Below are positions 1 through 13,400 of a DNA stretch of 64,000 nucleotides, piece by piece. A program made the translations under genes and the position numbers. This stretch comes from Echinarachnius parma. Taxonomy: Eukaryota > Echinodermata > Echinoidea > Clypeasteroida > Echinarachniidae. The first letter of the stretch is position 1; every line of letters begins with the position of its first letter. The notes below the pieces were generated by a model that made no database searches, was not told the DNA's origin, and worked only from the letters and a program-made list of their open reading frames with translations. The stretch is from NCBI GenBank assembly GCA_037951105.1, contig JBAMJV010009021.1, positions 1 through 64,000 of the forward strand. Direction: 5' to 3'.

Positions 1-142
1 CACACAATTATATATGAATGCGTTGGATATTATACTATTGTACACGTATATTTTATAATTTAATTTCGACATATCGCCACCCGAGAATGCTTACGATTAT
101 TTTCACAGTAGCTCAAAGATGCACAAAGTGTTTAGTGCTTAA
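1..142. other. Unassigned AT-rich DNA
   Basis: No gene or recognisable repeat seen; left edge of the window before the first inverted-repeat element. Confidence 0.5.
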
Positions 143-391
143 AGTCCCGGTCACATATCACCGGATTGCATAATCGGATGCCCGACGAAAAGAAAATTTT
201 GCAAATCCAAAATTTTCGGTGGTGAAAGTCGTCTCTATTGCTTCATGCACAAAACATTCTGCCGGATAGAACAACGTACATCGCCTGACAAGATCCGGAA
301 AGGAAACGCATACAAACGGAGATGAACGGATTGAACATTTTACACTCCGCCGGGCATCGGTTTACGCTATCCGGTGATATGTGAACGGGCC
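143..391. mobile_element. Non-autonomous inverted-repeat element (GTCCCGGTCACAT family)
   Basis: The ends read AGTCCCGGTCACATATCACC at the left and, as reverse complement at the right, GGCCCGTTCACATATCACC. The left end is preceded by TTAA. The ends resemble those of the larger element at 7278-8082, so both probably belong to one MITE family. No coding capacity. Confidence 0.7.
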
Positions 392-931
392 TTTACCTAC
401 GTCGGTGTAACCCTAGGCAAAATACAATCAATTATCGTTATTGGATGAATTATATTGTTTTGAATGCCGATCGGATACGTGGTAATTTTATTGAAATTAG
501 ATGGTTTCAAACATGCAGACGCGCACGCACGCACACACACACACACACATGCTAACAAACAATACACATATGTGTATAGACTCACACACATAAAACAAAC
601 ACACACACACACACACACACACACGACACACACACACATACACACACACACACACACACACAAACTCATGATGTACAGTCTCTCCTTTTCTCTCACTGCT
701 TCCCCCTCCCCCCACCGCCATCTCCCCCTCTCTTTTCTTCTTTCATTTCTATTATATAATATATATATTGTTATATTATATAGTTTATTGTACGCGAACC
801 AATATGAAGATCATATTGTGAGTTTTATTCAATTGTAAACATGTACCGTACAATAACATTTATATACAAATATACGATTGCACTCCAGCCATGGAATAAA
901 TATTTTGTATTCTACTTTCTTTTCTCATTCC
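392..931. other. Downstream flank with (AC)n microsatellite
   Basis: Non-coding DNA 3' of the SLC2A gene. An interrupted (AC)n tract runs from about 530 to 662, followed by a CT-rich stretch. Open frames here are translations of the dinucleotide repeat. Confidence 0.7.
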
Positions 932-1155
932 TTCCTTCTTCTTCTTCTTCTTCTCTTCTTCTTCTTCTTCTTCTTCTTCTTCTTCTTCTTCTTCTTCTTC
1001 TTCTTCTTCTTCTTCTTCTTCTTCTTCTTCTTCTTCTTCTTCTTCTTCTTCTTCTTCTTTCTTCTTCTTCTTTTTCTTCTTCTTCTTCTTCTTCTTCTTC
1101 TTCTTCTTCTTCTTCTTCTTCTTCTTCTTCTTCTTCTTCTTCTTCTTCTTCTTCT
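932..1155. repeat. (TTC)n/(GAA)n microsatellite
   Basis: About 220 bp of almost pure TTC triplets with a few TTT and CTC interruptions. It lies about 50 bp beyond the SLC2A stop codon, on the 3' side. On the gene's strand it reads GAA, the codon type that also builds the acidic C-terminal tail of the protein. The long Leu, Phe, Ser, Glu and Lys frames are artefacts of the repeat. Confidence 0.95.
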
Positions 1156-1203
1156 CCTCCTCCGTCTTCTTCTTGTTTTTTGCCGTATGATAATGTCTGA
1201 TTT

Positions 1204-1467
1204 TCAACGAATCACTGGTGATTGCAATCTAGCAAAATTGAACTCGTTATCGTTTGTTTCTTCGTACTCGTCTTCTTCTTTCTCCTCCTTTTCTTCTTCA
1301 TCTTCTTCCCATTCTCCGTCACTCAGTTCCTTCAGCGAAGTAGCAAACGCCGCCGATGGTTCGATGAACCTCCTCTCTCGCGTCTCTGGCACGTACAGCG
1401 CAATGAAGAGCGTGAGCGTGAGGAGTGAACCAGCGAAAATCAGAAATGTGTAGCCACCTATCGTAAT
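1204..1467 (-). CDS. SLC2A-like exon 12: helix 12 and acidic tail
   Basis: Follows a TTTCAG acceptor and starts ITIGGYTFLIFAG, the helix 12 pattern (GLUT: GPYVFLIF). It continues through VPETRERR, the equivalent of PETKG, into a tail with a Glu/Asp run, and ends at TGA (1204-1206). 264 nt, phase 0. Confidence 0.88.
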   Translation of the reverse strand: MTIGGYTFLIFAGSLLTLTLFIALYVPETRERRFIEPSAAFATSLKELSDGEWEEDEEEKEEKEEDEYEETNDNEFNFARLQSPVIR

Positions 1468-4400
1468 CTGAAATTAAATATAATAGTATATATAATTATA
1501 TATCTTTTTTTTCATTTTCAAAAACACTTTATATTCGATGAATGTATGTACATTCATTTGGTTATTTCATTCTTATTTTAGCCCTCTATGGTTGGCCAAC
1601 TGCGATATAAAACACCACCTGTCGAATCATAACGATTGCTCAACTTTATAGTGTTCCATAAACTGTCAAAAAAAATTACAAAATTAAAATGTAAGTCTTC
1701 AATCATATATACAATATATATATATATTAATATCATTGTAAGATTCTATACTGAGTGATGTGTGATGTTTTATAAACACTGTTTACCTATAGCGGAATTT
1801 TGTTTTGTGTGAGATTGAATCACATGTTCTGCCCATCGTTCTTAACGCTTTTCATTCAATCATAACTATCTCCACAACGAAGATAAATAGGCGTACCCAG
1901 GGGGGGGGGGGGGGGTTGGGGGTTCAAAACCCCCCTTGTGAACTTGTAGCCGGTCTCGAGACCACATTTTAGCGGTCTCGACCGTCATTACCGATGGTCT
2001 CGGCCTCGAAAATTGCGGAAATCCTGGTCTCGGCCTCGAAAATGTTGAAAATTCTCGGTCTCGAGAATTTTCTACGGACACCCCCCCTCCCCCCTTACAT
2101 GATTCTCAACCAATGGTCTTGGTCTCGGCCTCGAATTTTTTTGACCGGTCCTGGTCTCGGCCTCGAAAATGTTGAAGGTACTCGGCCACGGCTTCGAAAA
2201 TTTTCTACCGACACCCCCCCCCCCCCCCCCCCCCGCTGACAGAAATTTGGCTGACGAAATAACCCCCCCCCCCCCTTAAAAAAAAAGCCTGGGTACGCCA
2301 CTGATTGTATCAAAATCATACTTCTGTTACCATAGTCCAAACAACATGGTGCACATGGTACAATAGAAATGTAAAAGCTCCAAGTGATCTTGGTTGAATT
2401 TGACAAAGTTCATTGATCATTTTAAATTGAATAGTACAAGTATATCCGTTTATATTTTGTGCAAGTTTTGGTTCAGTGCAGCTGGTGACATGACCCTAAA
2501 TGACTTTAAACTGGTTACTAGCTTTGGCATGGCACGTTAAGCCCTCCGCACACAGAGCCGACTCGACCCGAGCCGACTGGTTTTCAGTCGGTTCAGCTCA
2601 GTAACTCCTGTTTTGCCGGTCAAGAGCCAGTCGGAGATCGTTCGTTGAATTGGCTACGACTGAGCAAAACCGACTCTAGCCTGACTGAAAACCAGTCGGA
2701 TCGGGTCGAGTCGGCTCTGTGTGCGGAGGGCTTAAGACTGAAACCATGCTTTTTATGACCATAACATAACATTAGTAAATTCATTGATGAAGTCCAGTGC
2801 ACACAGAGCCGACTCGAACCGATCCGATTGGTTTTTAGTCAGGCTAGAGTCGGACCAGATCAGTCGGAGCCGATTCAACATGTGAAATCGGCCCATGCAG
2901 ACTGGCTTCTGACTGCACGGGTCCCAACGGGAAAATCGGAGTCGTGAGGCATGCAACACACACTGAGTCGACCCAACTGAAAACCAGTCGGATCGGGTCG
3001 AGTCGACTCTGCGTGCATTTGGCTTTACTCGATGCTAATTGCATTTACAGATTAGTAATGAATCTAATGACCATTCACATGGTCGGTGGTAAACGCGTAT
3101 TATTTTTGTTGTTGGTGTGTGGGGCGTTTCCCAATACGGTTATTTGGCCTAAAGACAGCCTGATTCTGCATCCGATCAAGATTAACCATTTTCGTGTATA
3201 TAAAGGGGGAAAAGTCCATTGCAGTGTCTCACCAGCAGAATGGGGAACGTCAGTTGTATGATGACGTCACTCCACCACCTGACTTGATGCGAGACGTTGA
3301 GGGCGGCCTTGCGTGGACCACGTGACCACAATTCTCCGCAAACCACTGACGTTGTTAATGCTGGAGTATGAACAAAATTCAGGCATTTTTTATATTTTCA
3401 ATTCAATCTATTTTAATTATTAAATTATAATCGTGGTAGGAATATACAAAAAAGTAGCATTAAATTGTTTGTAGATATGAGAGTTCTCTCTCTAGTAGGC
3501 CTATTTAAAACTTGAGTTGCAAGCTTAAAGGGATAGTTGAGTTCTGGTAAGGAGAGTACAGTTTTAGTGAAACTGAATTTTAGTAACCAAAACCTGCATC
3601 ATTACATTACAAACTAATAGTTATAACTAGAAAGGAACACAAAATTACAAATGACGTAGTAAAGATCATGTTATCATTCAAAAAAGAGCCGTTAAAACGT
3701 AAGAGGGCGCTCTCTAAACACTCATCGGTTTTAACCATTTTGAATAAAATATTGTGCATGTGATGCTTTGTTGAAATAGTGATTAGATAGAGAAATAACC
3801 AACAACTATTTAAATACCTATTTTGTAACTTTTTGAAAAGAGGAAGCATTTTTTTGAATTTTTAACGGCTGGTTCAAAATTCTCTAATAAACCCGGGGTC
3901 CCGGGTTTATTACAAATTGTTATATTTATGGATATTTCAGCCGTTTCTGAACCGATTTTGATCAAACAAAGATGATTTTATTGTTTAAATATTATGCTCT
4001 TTCAAATTTTACACTCAGTTTTTCATTACCTCACAAACCAATTAAGTAGTCTAGCGCCCTCTCTACCAAAACTCAACTTTCCCTTTAAACATTCAAGATT
4101 CCATTCGGGTTAGTCAGATCTCACATTTGAACATGATCAAGATTTGGACGCAACATTAGTTGCAGCTAGTCTCATGCCAGCCCATAACAGTCGCACCTTG
4201 TCGTATAAGGGGTAGGTTAGGTTAGGTTTTAGTCATATCGTGGGAAATCCGCCGCCTTTAGTTGTGCCACCAATAGTTAAAGGGATCTAGTAACATTGTC
4301 CTAATCGTCAAAATCCAATTGGAATTTTAGCGGTTCCCTCATACTTTGTTTTATCCGTATTAACAATAGAAGCATGATGGGACAGGTTTTGGGTTTTCGA

Positions 4401-7400
4401 GTTTCCCATTCGTTAAAAAGATATTTACAATTGAAGTGTTCAGATGTTAAACTATCCACTGGATATTCGTAACTATGTACAAAGTCAGTGCAATGAGTTA
4501 GTGAATATCACTTTGCATTTTTGCTCATTACTCGGCCATATAACTTCCATGTACATTGAAATGTTCACACAGTACCCATTTGACATATCAGAAAACAAAA
4601 TATATATTGTATCAACCATTCATCACTTTTGTCAACAAAGTTACTAGATCCCTTTAATATAATATGCTTATTTATTTGATCTAATCGTTGTTCACTGTAA
4701 GTTGTATGCAGCAGTGTCTTAATATGAAAGTCTATTATCATTTATGTTAACTGAACAAATATAATTTTATACTCGAATATTTCTCACCTGGTCCGAGTGA
4801 AAAGGCGATGAAAAGCATACAGATACATGCTAAACTTAGCCAGCCGAGCCAAGATCTGTATGTCTGCAAAGAAAACAAAAAGCCTAGAATAATGATTCAA
4901 ACATATTAAGCAAAACTGATCTGGGGTGATTCACAAAGATTTCAAGTTTTAAACATCAGTATGTTTCAACGCAGATGAGTTTTAGGTATCAAAACGTACA
5001 CGACTATAACGCATTCAGGCCGCAGAGGAAGCTACACCGGTTTCAGCCGATGCAGAGGGTCTTTAAATTCTGGAAAAGTGTTAGTTGATTTGTAAATTAC
5101 TACAACAGTTTTTTTTTTACAAATAGGAATACAATATCAATCAGGATAACTCGGGTTGTAACGTTTGCTTTTGAATATTTTGTACATGTATTAAAAAGCT
5201 ACACATTGCCTACCATCATTCCATCACTTAGAATGTAAGTTTAGCTAAAATTCTTGGTGAAAACACTCCCAGAAGTACATTAATTAAATCAATGAATATG
5301 GATTATTAGAAAGGAGCTAAAAAACCGCTTTCAATGGTGGTACCGCTTTCAAACAGCCATCTTCAGTGCTTGTGTTGTAAATGTGTATACATGTGTATAT
5401 ATATTATATTCAGAAGCTAGCAAACCTGACACAAACCCGTTATAAGAAAACTTAGATGATTTTTTTTTTGGGTGTAAATTATGATGAATATATCAGAACC
5501 CATATTAATAAAACCGGCCACACTAGCGTAGTTTGAAACCGAGTCTATTTTAGATGATATATTATTAAGCAACACTACAATTCCTTGGTTATCTGGGTTC
5601 ACAAGCATTTAATACCTATTTTGTATACAAAGTTTCCTCTATAGTTGGCAACTAACATGATCTTGTCGCATTCTTAGCCCTATATCAAATACATAGAATG
5701 GAACTAAGCTAACAGCTAATGTGGTTCATGAATATATGAACCCAGATGATCGAGACAATTGTGCTACCGGAAAAAAAGTATAATTATTTCCTCTATATAG
5801 AGGCCTATACAAATACATAACGTATAAAGATGCCGTTTCATTCTACAATAATGCATTTTAGAATAAATTCGAAACTACATGTTAATAGTAGAAAGCGAAG
5901 GGTAAGTTTTTGTAAGACATACACAAATAAAGTGTTTTATTTACATAATTTAATTTGAGTGATCTTTTATACGGAAGAGTGCCTATGTCCTCTAAAATAT
6001 GCCTTTACTTTTAGCTAAGTTCATACATATCCAATGCATTATCACTGTACTTGAATTTCAGTTCAGCGGACATATAATCTACCCGCAAATGATAATGATT
6101 AGCTTTAGATAGATAATCATGAGTACGGACGGTCCGAGCTTCCATCAATCCTTGGTAGTATAGTGGTGAGTATCTCCGCCTGTCACGCGGAAGACCGGGG
6201 TTCGATTCCCCGCCAAGGAGAACATTTTTTTAAATTTTTTTTTTTTTTACGCATTTGTAGGGGAAAGTACATGTGGACATAATATTGTTTCTCAGGCATG
6301 ATGGCAATGGTAGTACATTTTGTTAAATATTGTGAAGACTTTGCCAAAAAAATATAATTATTTTTAAAAGTGGAATTTAAAATCGGAATTATATACAATC
6401 TTTTACTAATTGTCAATCATTCTGAAGGCCTTTGTGTAAATGGTTCGCTTTGGTATATATACAAGCATGATTCAGGCGCCTAAGTTTTTCACCAATCCTT
6501 GGTAGTATAGTGGTGAGTATCTCCGCCTGTCACGCGGAAGACCGGGGTTCGATTCCCCGCCAAGGAGAAAATTTTGTATTATTTATTTTTAAAAATAATT
6601 TTGTACGCATTATTATGGGAAAGTACATGTGGACATGATATTGCTTTTGACCAAAGACTTTGACCAAAATTATATAATTATTTTTCAAGTGGTATTTAAA
6701 ATCGGAAGTATAATATACATCTTGTAATCATTGTCAATCATTATGAAAGCCTTTGTGTAAATGGTTCGATTAGGTATATACAAGGATGATTCAGGCGCTT
6801 GAGTTTTGCACCAATCCTTGGTAGTATCTGTCACACGGAAGACCGGGGTTCGATTCCCCGCCAAGGAGAAAATGTATTTTTTATTTTTTTTTACGTATTA
6901 GTAGGGGAAAGTACAATATCGTTTCTCAGACATGAAGGCAATGGTAGGACATTTTGTTAAATATTGTGAAGACTTTGCCCCAAAAATATAATTATTTTTC
7001 AAGTAGTATTTAAAATCGGAAGTATAATATACATGTACATCTTTTAATCATTGCCAATCATTATGAAGGCCTTTGTGTAAATGGTTCGCTTTGGTATATA
7101 TACAAGCATGATTCAGGCGCCTAGGTTTTTCGCCAATCCTTGGTAGTATAGTGGTGAGTATCTCCGCCTGTCACGCAGAAAACCGGGGTTCGATTCCCCG
7201 CCAAGGAGAACATTTATTTTATTTTCGTTTTTATCAAGAAAATAACGAATTTGTAGGGTGGAACATATATTGTTTAAGGCCCGGTCACATCTGAACGGAT
7301 TGTGAAAACGTATGACAAACGAACAGCAAAATTGTCAATCCGTTCGTCTCCGTTTGTATACGTTTCTTGTCCGTTTCATGTTCGGTGAATACGTTCCTTG

Positions 7401-10400
7401 TACGGCGATGTCTGTTCTATCCGTTTGAAAGTAGTCGTCCGCTGGTCGTACGTTTGTTGTACGTTGTGTATCCGTTTTGTTCGGTACTCGTACGTTTCTT
7501 GTCCTGTACTTGTCAGTTCGTATCCGTTGATGTCCGTTGACGGATACGAACTGACAAGAAACGTACGAGTACCGAACAAAACGGATGCACAGCGCACAAC
7601 AAACGTACGACCAACGGACGACTGTATTCGGTGGTGTCCGTTTCAAGTTTTGTGCATGCACAAAACTTTCAAACGGATAGAACAGACATCGCCGTACAAG
7701 GAACGTATTCACCGATCTAGAAACGGACAAGAAACGTATACAAACGGAGACGAACGGATTGACAATTTTGCTGTTCGTTTGTCATACGTTTTCACAATCC
7801 GGTCAGATATGACCAGGCTAAAAAATACGTTCGAAGTACGTTTTGTCCGTTTCTTATGCGTTCCACATTCGTTTTGTCCGGTTCGTGTAAGTTACGCGTA
7901 CGGTGTTGTCCGTTACTCATACGGTGATGTCTGGTAATCGTGCGTTTTTGTACGTTAAATCCGTTTTATATCCGTTCTTCGAGCAACAATGGAGATTAAG
8001 TTCGTCACCGAATGATTTAATTTCGCATATTTTCTATACGTTTGGCATACGTTTGCGCAATCCGGTCAGATGTGACCAGGCCATTATCAGGCATGAACGC
8101 AATGCAGGACATTTTAGAAAGTTTTTTGAAGATATTAAAAATCAAATTAATTACTTTTCAAGTATTTCTTGGAAGTATATATATATACATCTATTAATCA
8201 TTGTCAATTATTTTGAAGGTCTTTGTGCGGATGTGCGTATATGATTCGCATTGGTTTATACACACACATGTATGATTCAGACGCTTATGTTTTTTTCACC
8301 AATCCTTGGTAGTATAGTGGTCAGTATCTCCGCCTGTCACGCGGAAGACCGGGGTTCGATTCCCCGCCAAGGAGAATATTGCTTTCTTTTATTACTTAAA
8401 AAAAACACATTAATTTAAAGCTCCCCCCTTCCCCCTCCACCTCCTACGCCTATGGTAAATGGAAACTGTATAGAAGATGCGTGCTCGCAAATAATTTGAG
8501 TGAATAAATCTCACCATAATCAGACGTCGTACGTCTTACGACGTACGTCAGACGTCTTACGACTTGCCTTTGAGTGACGCTTATGTTTGTGGAAAAAAAA
8601 CCCACATATAACTATTATATTGACGTACCTCTAGAATAATTGTGAATGCCAATCCCAGCATGCTGACCGTGAGGATCCCGTAGGACACCAGCAGGACCGG
8701 TCTGCGGCCAAGTCTCGATACGGGGCTGAAATACTAAACATTTGGGGAAAATACGACAACTATTCAATTTTCAATTTTAATTTCAATTTCAATTGGAAAC
8801 AGACAACGGAATAAGAAACACGTTTATGGGTATAGTGAATTAGAGGTGTTCAGGTGTATTCTGAAAACGATTTTAAGATAAAATGTGTTGTATCTACGTC
8901 ATGTCTATACATCACTAAAATATATTTTAGCAAATCGACGATTTGGCTAAAGTATTTTAGTGACGTAGTTACAATAGATTTTAGCTTTAAATCGTTTTCA
9001 GAAAGTCAGAGCTCTGCTCTGCTGATAAATGGACCAGGGCCCATATTCATAAAAGCCCGCTAGCTGTATTAGTCCCATGCTAAGTCCAATTGGATAACAT
9101 GGCTAGGTCCTAAACATATGATCTTGACTTATTTTCTTAAAGGGATAGTACAGTTTTGGTCAAACAGAATGTTATTAACCAAAACTTGCAACATGTTATT
9201 ACAAACTATTAGTTGTAATTCCACCATACATGAAAGGTAGAAAAACTTACAAACGATTAAGTTAAAGAGGCAGCCATTAAAACACAAGAGGGCGCTCTCT
9301 AAAATCTTATTGGTTTTAACCATTTTTTATATCAAATTGTGAATGTGATGTTTTGTTAAAATAATGATTCAATAGAGAGATAATTAATAACTGTTTAAAA
9401 ACATCTTTGGTATATTAAAACAAATGTAGGTGTTATATCATTTTTTTCTTAAATTGTTGAATAAATGCGGGACCCATATTCCAATCGGATATATTTATTG
9501 ATATATCAGCTCTTTCTGAACCAATTTTTATCAAATACATTTTTTTTTGGTTTAATCTTTGAAATCACGTACTCTTCAAATTATTACACTATGACTTGTT
9601 TATCGATCCGACCCGACTGGTGTTCAGCCAGGCTAGAGTCGGGACCGATCAGTCGAAGCCGATTCAACATGTTGAATCGGCCCCAAATGAATTCCGACTA
9701 GCTCTCGACTGGCAAAATCAGAGTCGAGAGGCAATGCACACTATAGCCCTCTGCAGACAGAGCCGACTCGACCCGATCCGACTGGTTTTCATTCGGATCG
9801 GCTCAGTTTTCAGTGCCTTGCGACACACATTTTGCCAGTCGAGAGACAGTCGGACGCCAGTCGGGGCAGATTCAACACAATGAATCGGCTCCGACCGACC
9901 GGGCCCGACTCTAGCCTGATTGAAACCATTCGGATCGGGTCGAGTCGGCTCTGTCTGCAGAGGGCTTATAAGCCGACCCGACTGAAAACCAGCCGGATCA
10001 GGTCGAGTCGGCTTTGTCAAAGCCTGGCGCAGACAAAGTGGACTCGATCCGATCCAATTGTGTAGACTCACTTCAACGAGAGTAGCTGCAGTATGTACAG
10101 CGGCCCATACGACAGTAGCTATCGCGATTTGAACGTCAGTCATTGCTGTCAACTGGAAGATCTCGGTAGAGTAGAAAATTATCTGTTCGAAATGAAGACA
10201 TCAACATATATATTAATGCACGGTTTCTGTTTTATTATTAACATTTAAATGACATCTTTATGATTATTAAATTATAGTCAAACATAGGTAGCTTCAATCT
10301 TTTTTTAACAATATAATTACTGATTCATAATAAAAAGTAAAACAAAACAAAAAACATTTTTCGTACCAGATCGTTAACGTATAAACAGCATTTATCATAT

Positions 10401-13400
10401 ATTGCGCCATCAATCTACAAATTATATTCAAAGACGCATTCTATCGTAGTACTATATTTTATATATTATAACCTGATAACCAGATAACCCTAGGTGTAAC
10501 CAATCAGTCTTGTAGGTCCATAAAGCCTTTCCACCTTACCAGAAAGAACACAGTGTGCCACAGTGTGAACACACTTTGTTTCACAGTGTGAACCACAGTG
10601 TGAAAACACTGTGTAGACTGTGTTACATTGGAGCATTTTTCACATTGTGAGCACTCATCACAGTGTGAACACACTGTGAACATACTGTAAAATTGCTGAA
10701 AATGCACAGTGTGAGCGCACTATTTTACACGATGAACGCAGGAAATTCACACTGTCGCGACAGTGTGCTCACAGTGTGGTCACAGTGTTTTCACAGTGTG
10801 TTCACAGTGTGAGTTGGTTTTCACACTGTTAAGACGCTCCAATTTAACACTGTGGTACACTGTGAAACACACTGTGAAACACTGTGTTCACACTGTGGAA
10901 CACAGTGTGTTCTTTCCGGGAGGGAAGAATGAATACTTTCCTGACATGTACCCATTTACTGAACCTGGGTTGAGGGTAGCAAGGACACACGTGCCGCGGC
11001 CGGCCGGGAATCGAACCCACAATCCTCGTATTGAAAGACAAAGGCATGCAGGACCACTTACTGCGCTGACTCCCGTTAGCTGTCGCCCCGCCTGGAGGAT
11101 AGCGCTGGTGAGTAGGGGCATCTTCCAGTTCGAGTCGCCAAGAAAGAGGACCTCACAGACGCTGGCCCGGATTATCCGACACTCGGTTGCGTGTTCGTGG
11201 CGTAGTTTCAGGATCTCCTGGTCGACGTCCTCTGAGCCACGGAGCTGACGGAGAGCTAAAGAAAAGTTGTGGAAAATAAACAAATCGAATCAAATCAAAT
11301 TATATCATATCATCAAACCGAATGAAGCTTCCGTCGTCGTCGTTTTTTAATATTTATTTTCAAATTTCTATTGGTAGTTTGCTATCTTCCTACAAATAAT
11401 TTCCTTTTGTGAACAGGAAATCGACGAACTATTTGAAATCCCCTGCATGAGGAGAGGGACAGCATGTCCGTATCTTGGCTAGTACTTTTCTCGAGTTGGG
11501 GGCACCTGAGGAGGAGGAGGGGGGGGGGGGGGGGCACCGGGATGACTTGCACTTTCATGAGAACATTTGTTGGGGCCTGAAATAAATGTTGCACTGTATT
11601 TACCTTAATATTGACATGAATGTGCCGATATTGTCATCCCAGCAAATATGACTTTTGGTTGGGGGCACAATGAGGGGGGGGGGGGGGGGGGGGGGGGGGG
11701 TGTCACAGAAAATGTGTGTCTGTATGTGTGTGTGTGCCTGTGTGTGTGTTTTTTTTTTGGGGGGGGGGGCGTGGGTACCCGTCTCCCTCATCAACGCCAC
11801 AAGCAAAATTTAAAGTGACTGAATCATCAAGTTCAAAACCACGTTCAGAGCAGCCAGCTTCAGATCTTATTCAGTTATATGAACCTCAAAGGAATCTTCG
11901 ATCTCAGTCTAAAAACTTACTGGTACAATCTCGGGTGAACACAAAAATGTTTGGAGACAGGGCTTTTCAGAAAACAGCACCAGATTTATGGAACTTACTC
12001 CCACAAATTTGCGAGAAATTAATAATCTAGATTCATTTAAAACTCAGTTAAAAACTCACTTATTCTTGCAACATTTTAGTTAGTTATATGTATAATTGTT
12101 TGTCTTTTTAGTTTTTACACGCATAGAGACAGTTGTGTTATGCGTTCTAAGAATTATTTATTATTATTATTATATTCTTCATAGCCAATGCAGGCAGATA
12201 ACTAAACCGTTAATAACAGACTCTAAGTGGTAATTTCTTTTATAAATCTGACTTCCTAAACACGGTCAGTGGAATAAGAAGCCAGTTTGCCATGCGTGAG
12301 CGTGGGTGCAAAACGCTGCTATACAATACCAGCACCATGGTGCAATTCTGAACCCCAAATTGGGATATTGGCACCCTAAAGGTGCATTTATAACCCACTT
12401 TTGTGTGCAAAATTGCCGTTTGCGGAACCTTTATTTCTTAGTGTGTGACGCACGCAAACTCGCTGGTACAATTCCGTATTATGTAAGCTACCAAGCGCGC
12501 GGCGTGCATACAAATAATGAACATGGCGCCTTCCTATTAGCTCTTCTGAAGGCGTTCTCTATAAACCAGACGACCCAGTGACTTTAAAACATACCTCCTG
12601 CTGCCTTTTCTTCCGCGTACTTGTAATGCATCAACCAGGTGGGGGTCTCCGGGCAAAATCGGAGGAGGAATACTGTCTGTACCAAGCCGATGAGGGCGGG
12701 CAACCCCAGAGAAGCAGGCCAAAGAAACTCGTTGTAAAAGACAACGAATCCTGCCATCTTTGTACATGTATGTTTAAAAGGGAAGGAATGATTAAAGGCA
12801 AACAAAGAATGTAATTGTTGCATAATAATAACCGTTTCACCATGTTCATGTTAATGTAAACTTCGACACATGCGTTATAGTCATTCTACTTTATGTAGTA
12901 CGGACTAGTGTTGTGCTTAAAGATATCGTGATACGAAATTAGATTCAATACAAATAAAAACAAATACTCCAAATCCACAAATCTTACTTAGAACTCCAGT
13001 ACGTGGTTCTCTCATACCATGTGTATTCGTATTACCAATAGAAGCACTGAACAGGTTTTGGTTTTTCGAATTTCCATTTCGTTATAAAGATATTTACGTT
13101 TGAAAAGTTCAGATTTTTAATTATCCACTGGAAAGTTATAACGGTGTACAACGTCGGTGCAATAAGTTAGCAAAAATCACTTTGCATTTTCGCTCATTGC
13201 TTGGCCATAAAATATTAAATTAATGTGAAACGTTCACATACTGTACTACTCAGTGGACATATCAGACCACAATTGTATCACCAATCACATTTTGCACATA
13301 AGTTACTAGATCCCTTTAACTCTTAACGTGCCAGTGATTTTAAAGCTCTATGGCATTTGTGTGCATTGTAACTCGCAAAAATGCGAGCTTGGCACGTTAG

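Larger units (their letters stand above)
1468..3232. other. SLC2A-like intron 11 with repeats
   Basis: No exon recognised. Holds a C/G-run element at 1886-2303, inverted-repeat elements at 2541-2731 and 2793-3025, and plain AT-rich sequence. The 105-residue plus-strand frame at 2944-3261 overlaps a MITE and the exon 11 shadow and is not supported. Confidence 0.6.
3361..4787. other. SLC2A-like intron 10
   Basis: Non-coding apart from two complete TTAA-flanked MITEs (3529-4084 and 4281-4653). The small frame at 4444-4647 lies inside the second MITE. Confidence 0.7.

Noticed and set aside
2944..3261. 105-residue plus-strand frame with hydrophobic start
   Set aside because: Overlaps a MITE and the antisense of SLC2A-like exon 11; no family resemblance.
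7335..7937. 131- and 179-residue frames on both strands
   Set aside because: They run through inverted CGTTTGTATACG-type repeats of the element at 7278-8082 and mirror each other.
8521..8575. ACGTC-rich palindromic stretch as a regulatory site
   Set aside because: Short degenerate inverted repeat with no neighbouring gene start; could be a small hairpin relic.
12595..12757. MAGFVVFYNEF as an N-terminus
   Set aside because: Homology and phase show it is an internal exon; the Met is the first codon after the acceptor by chance.
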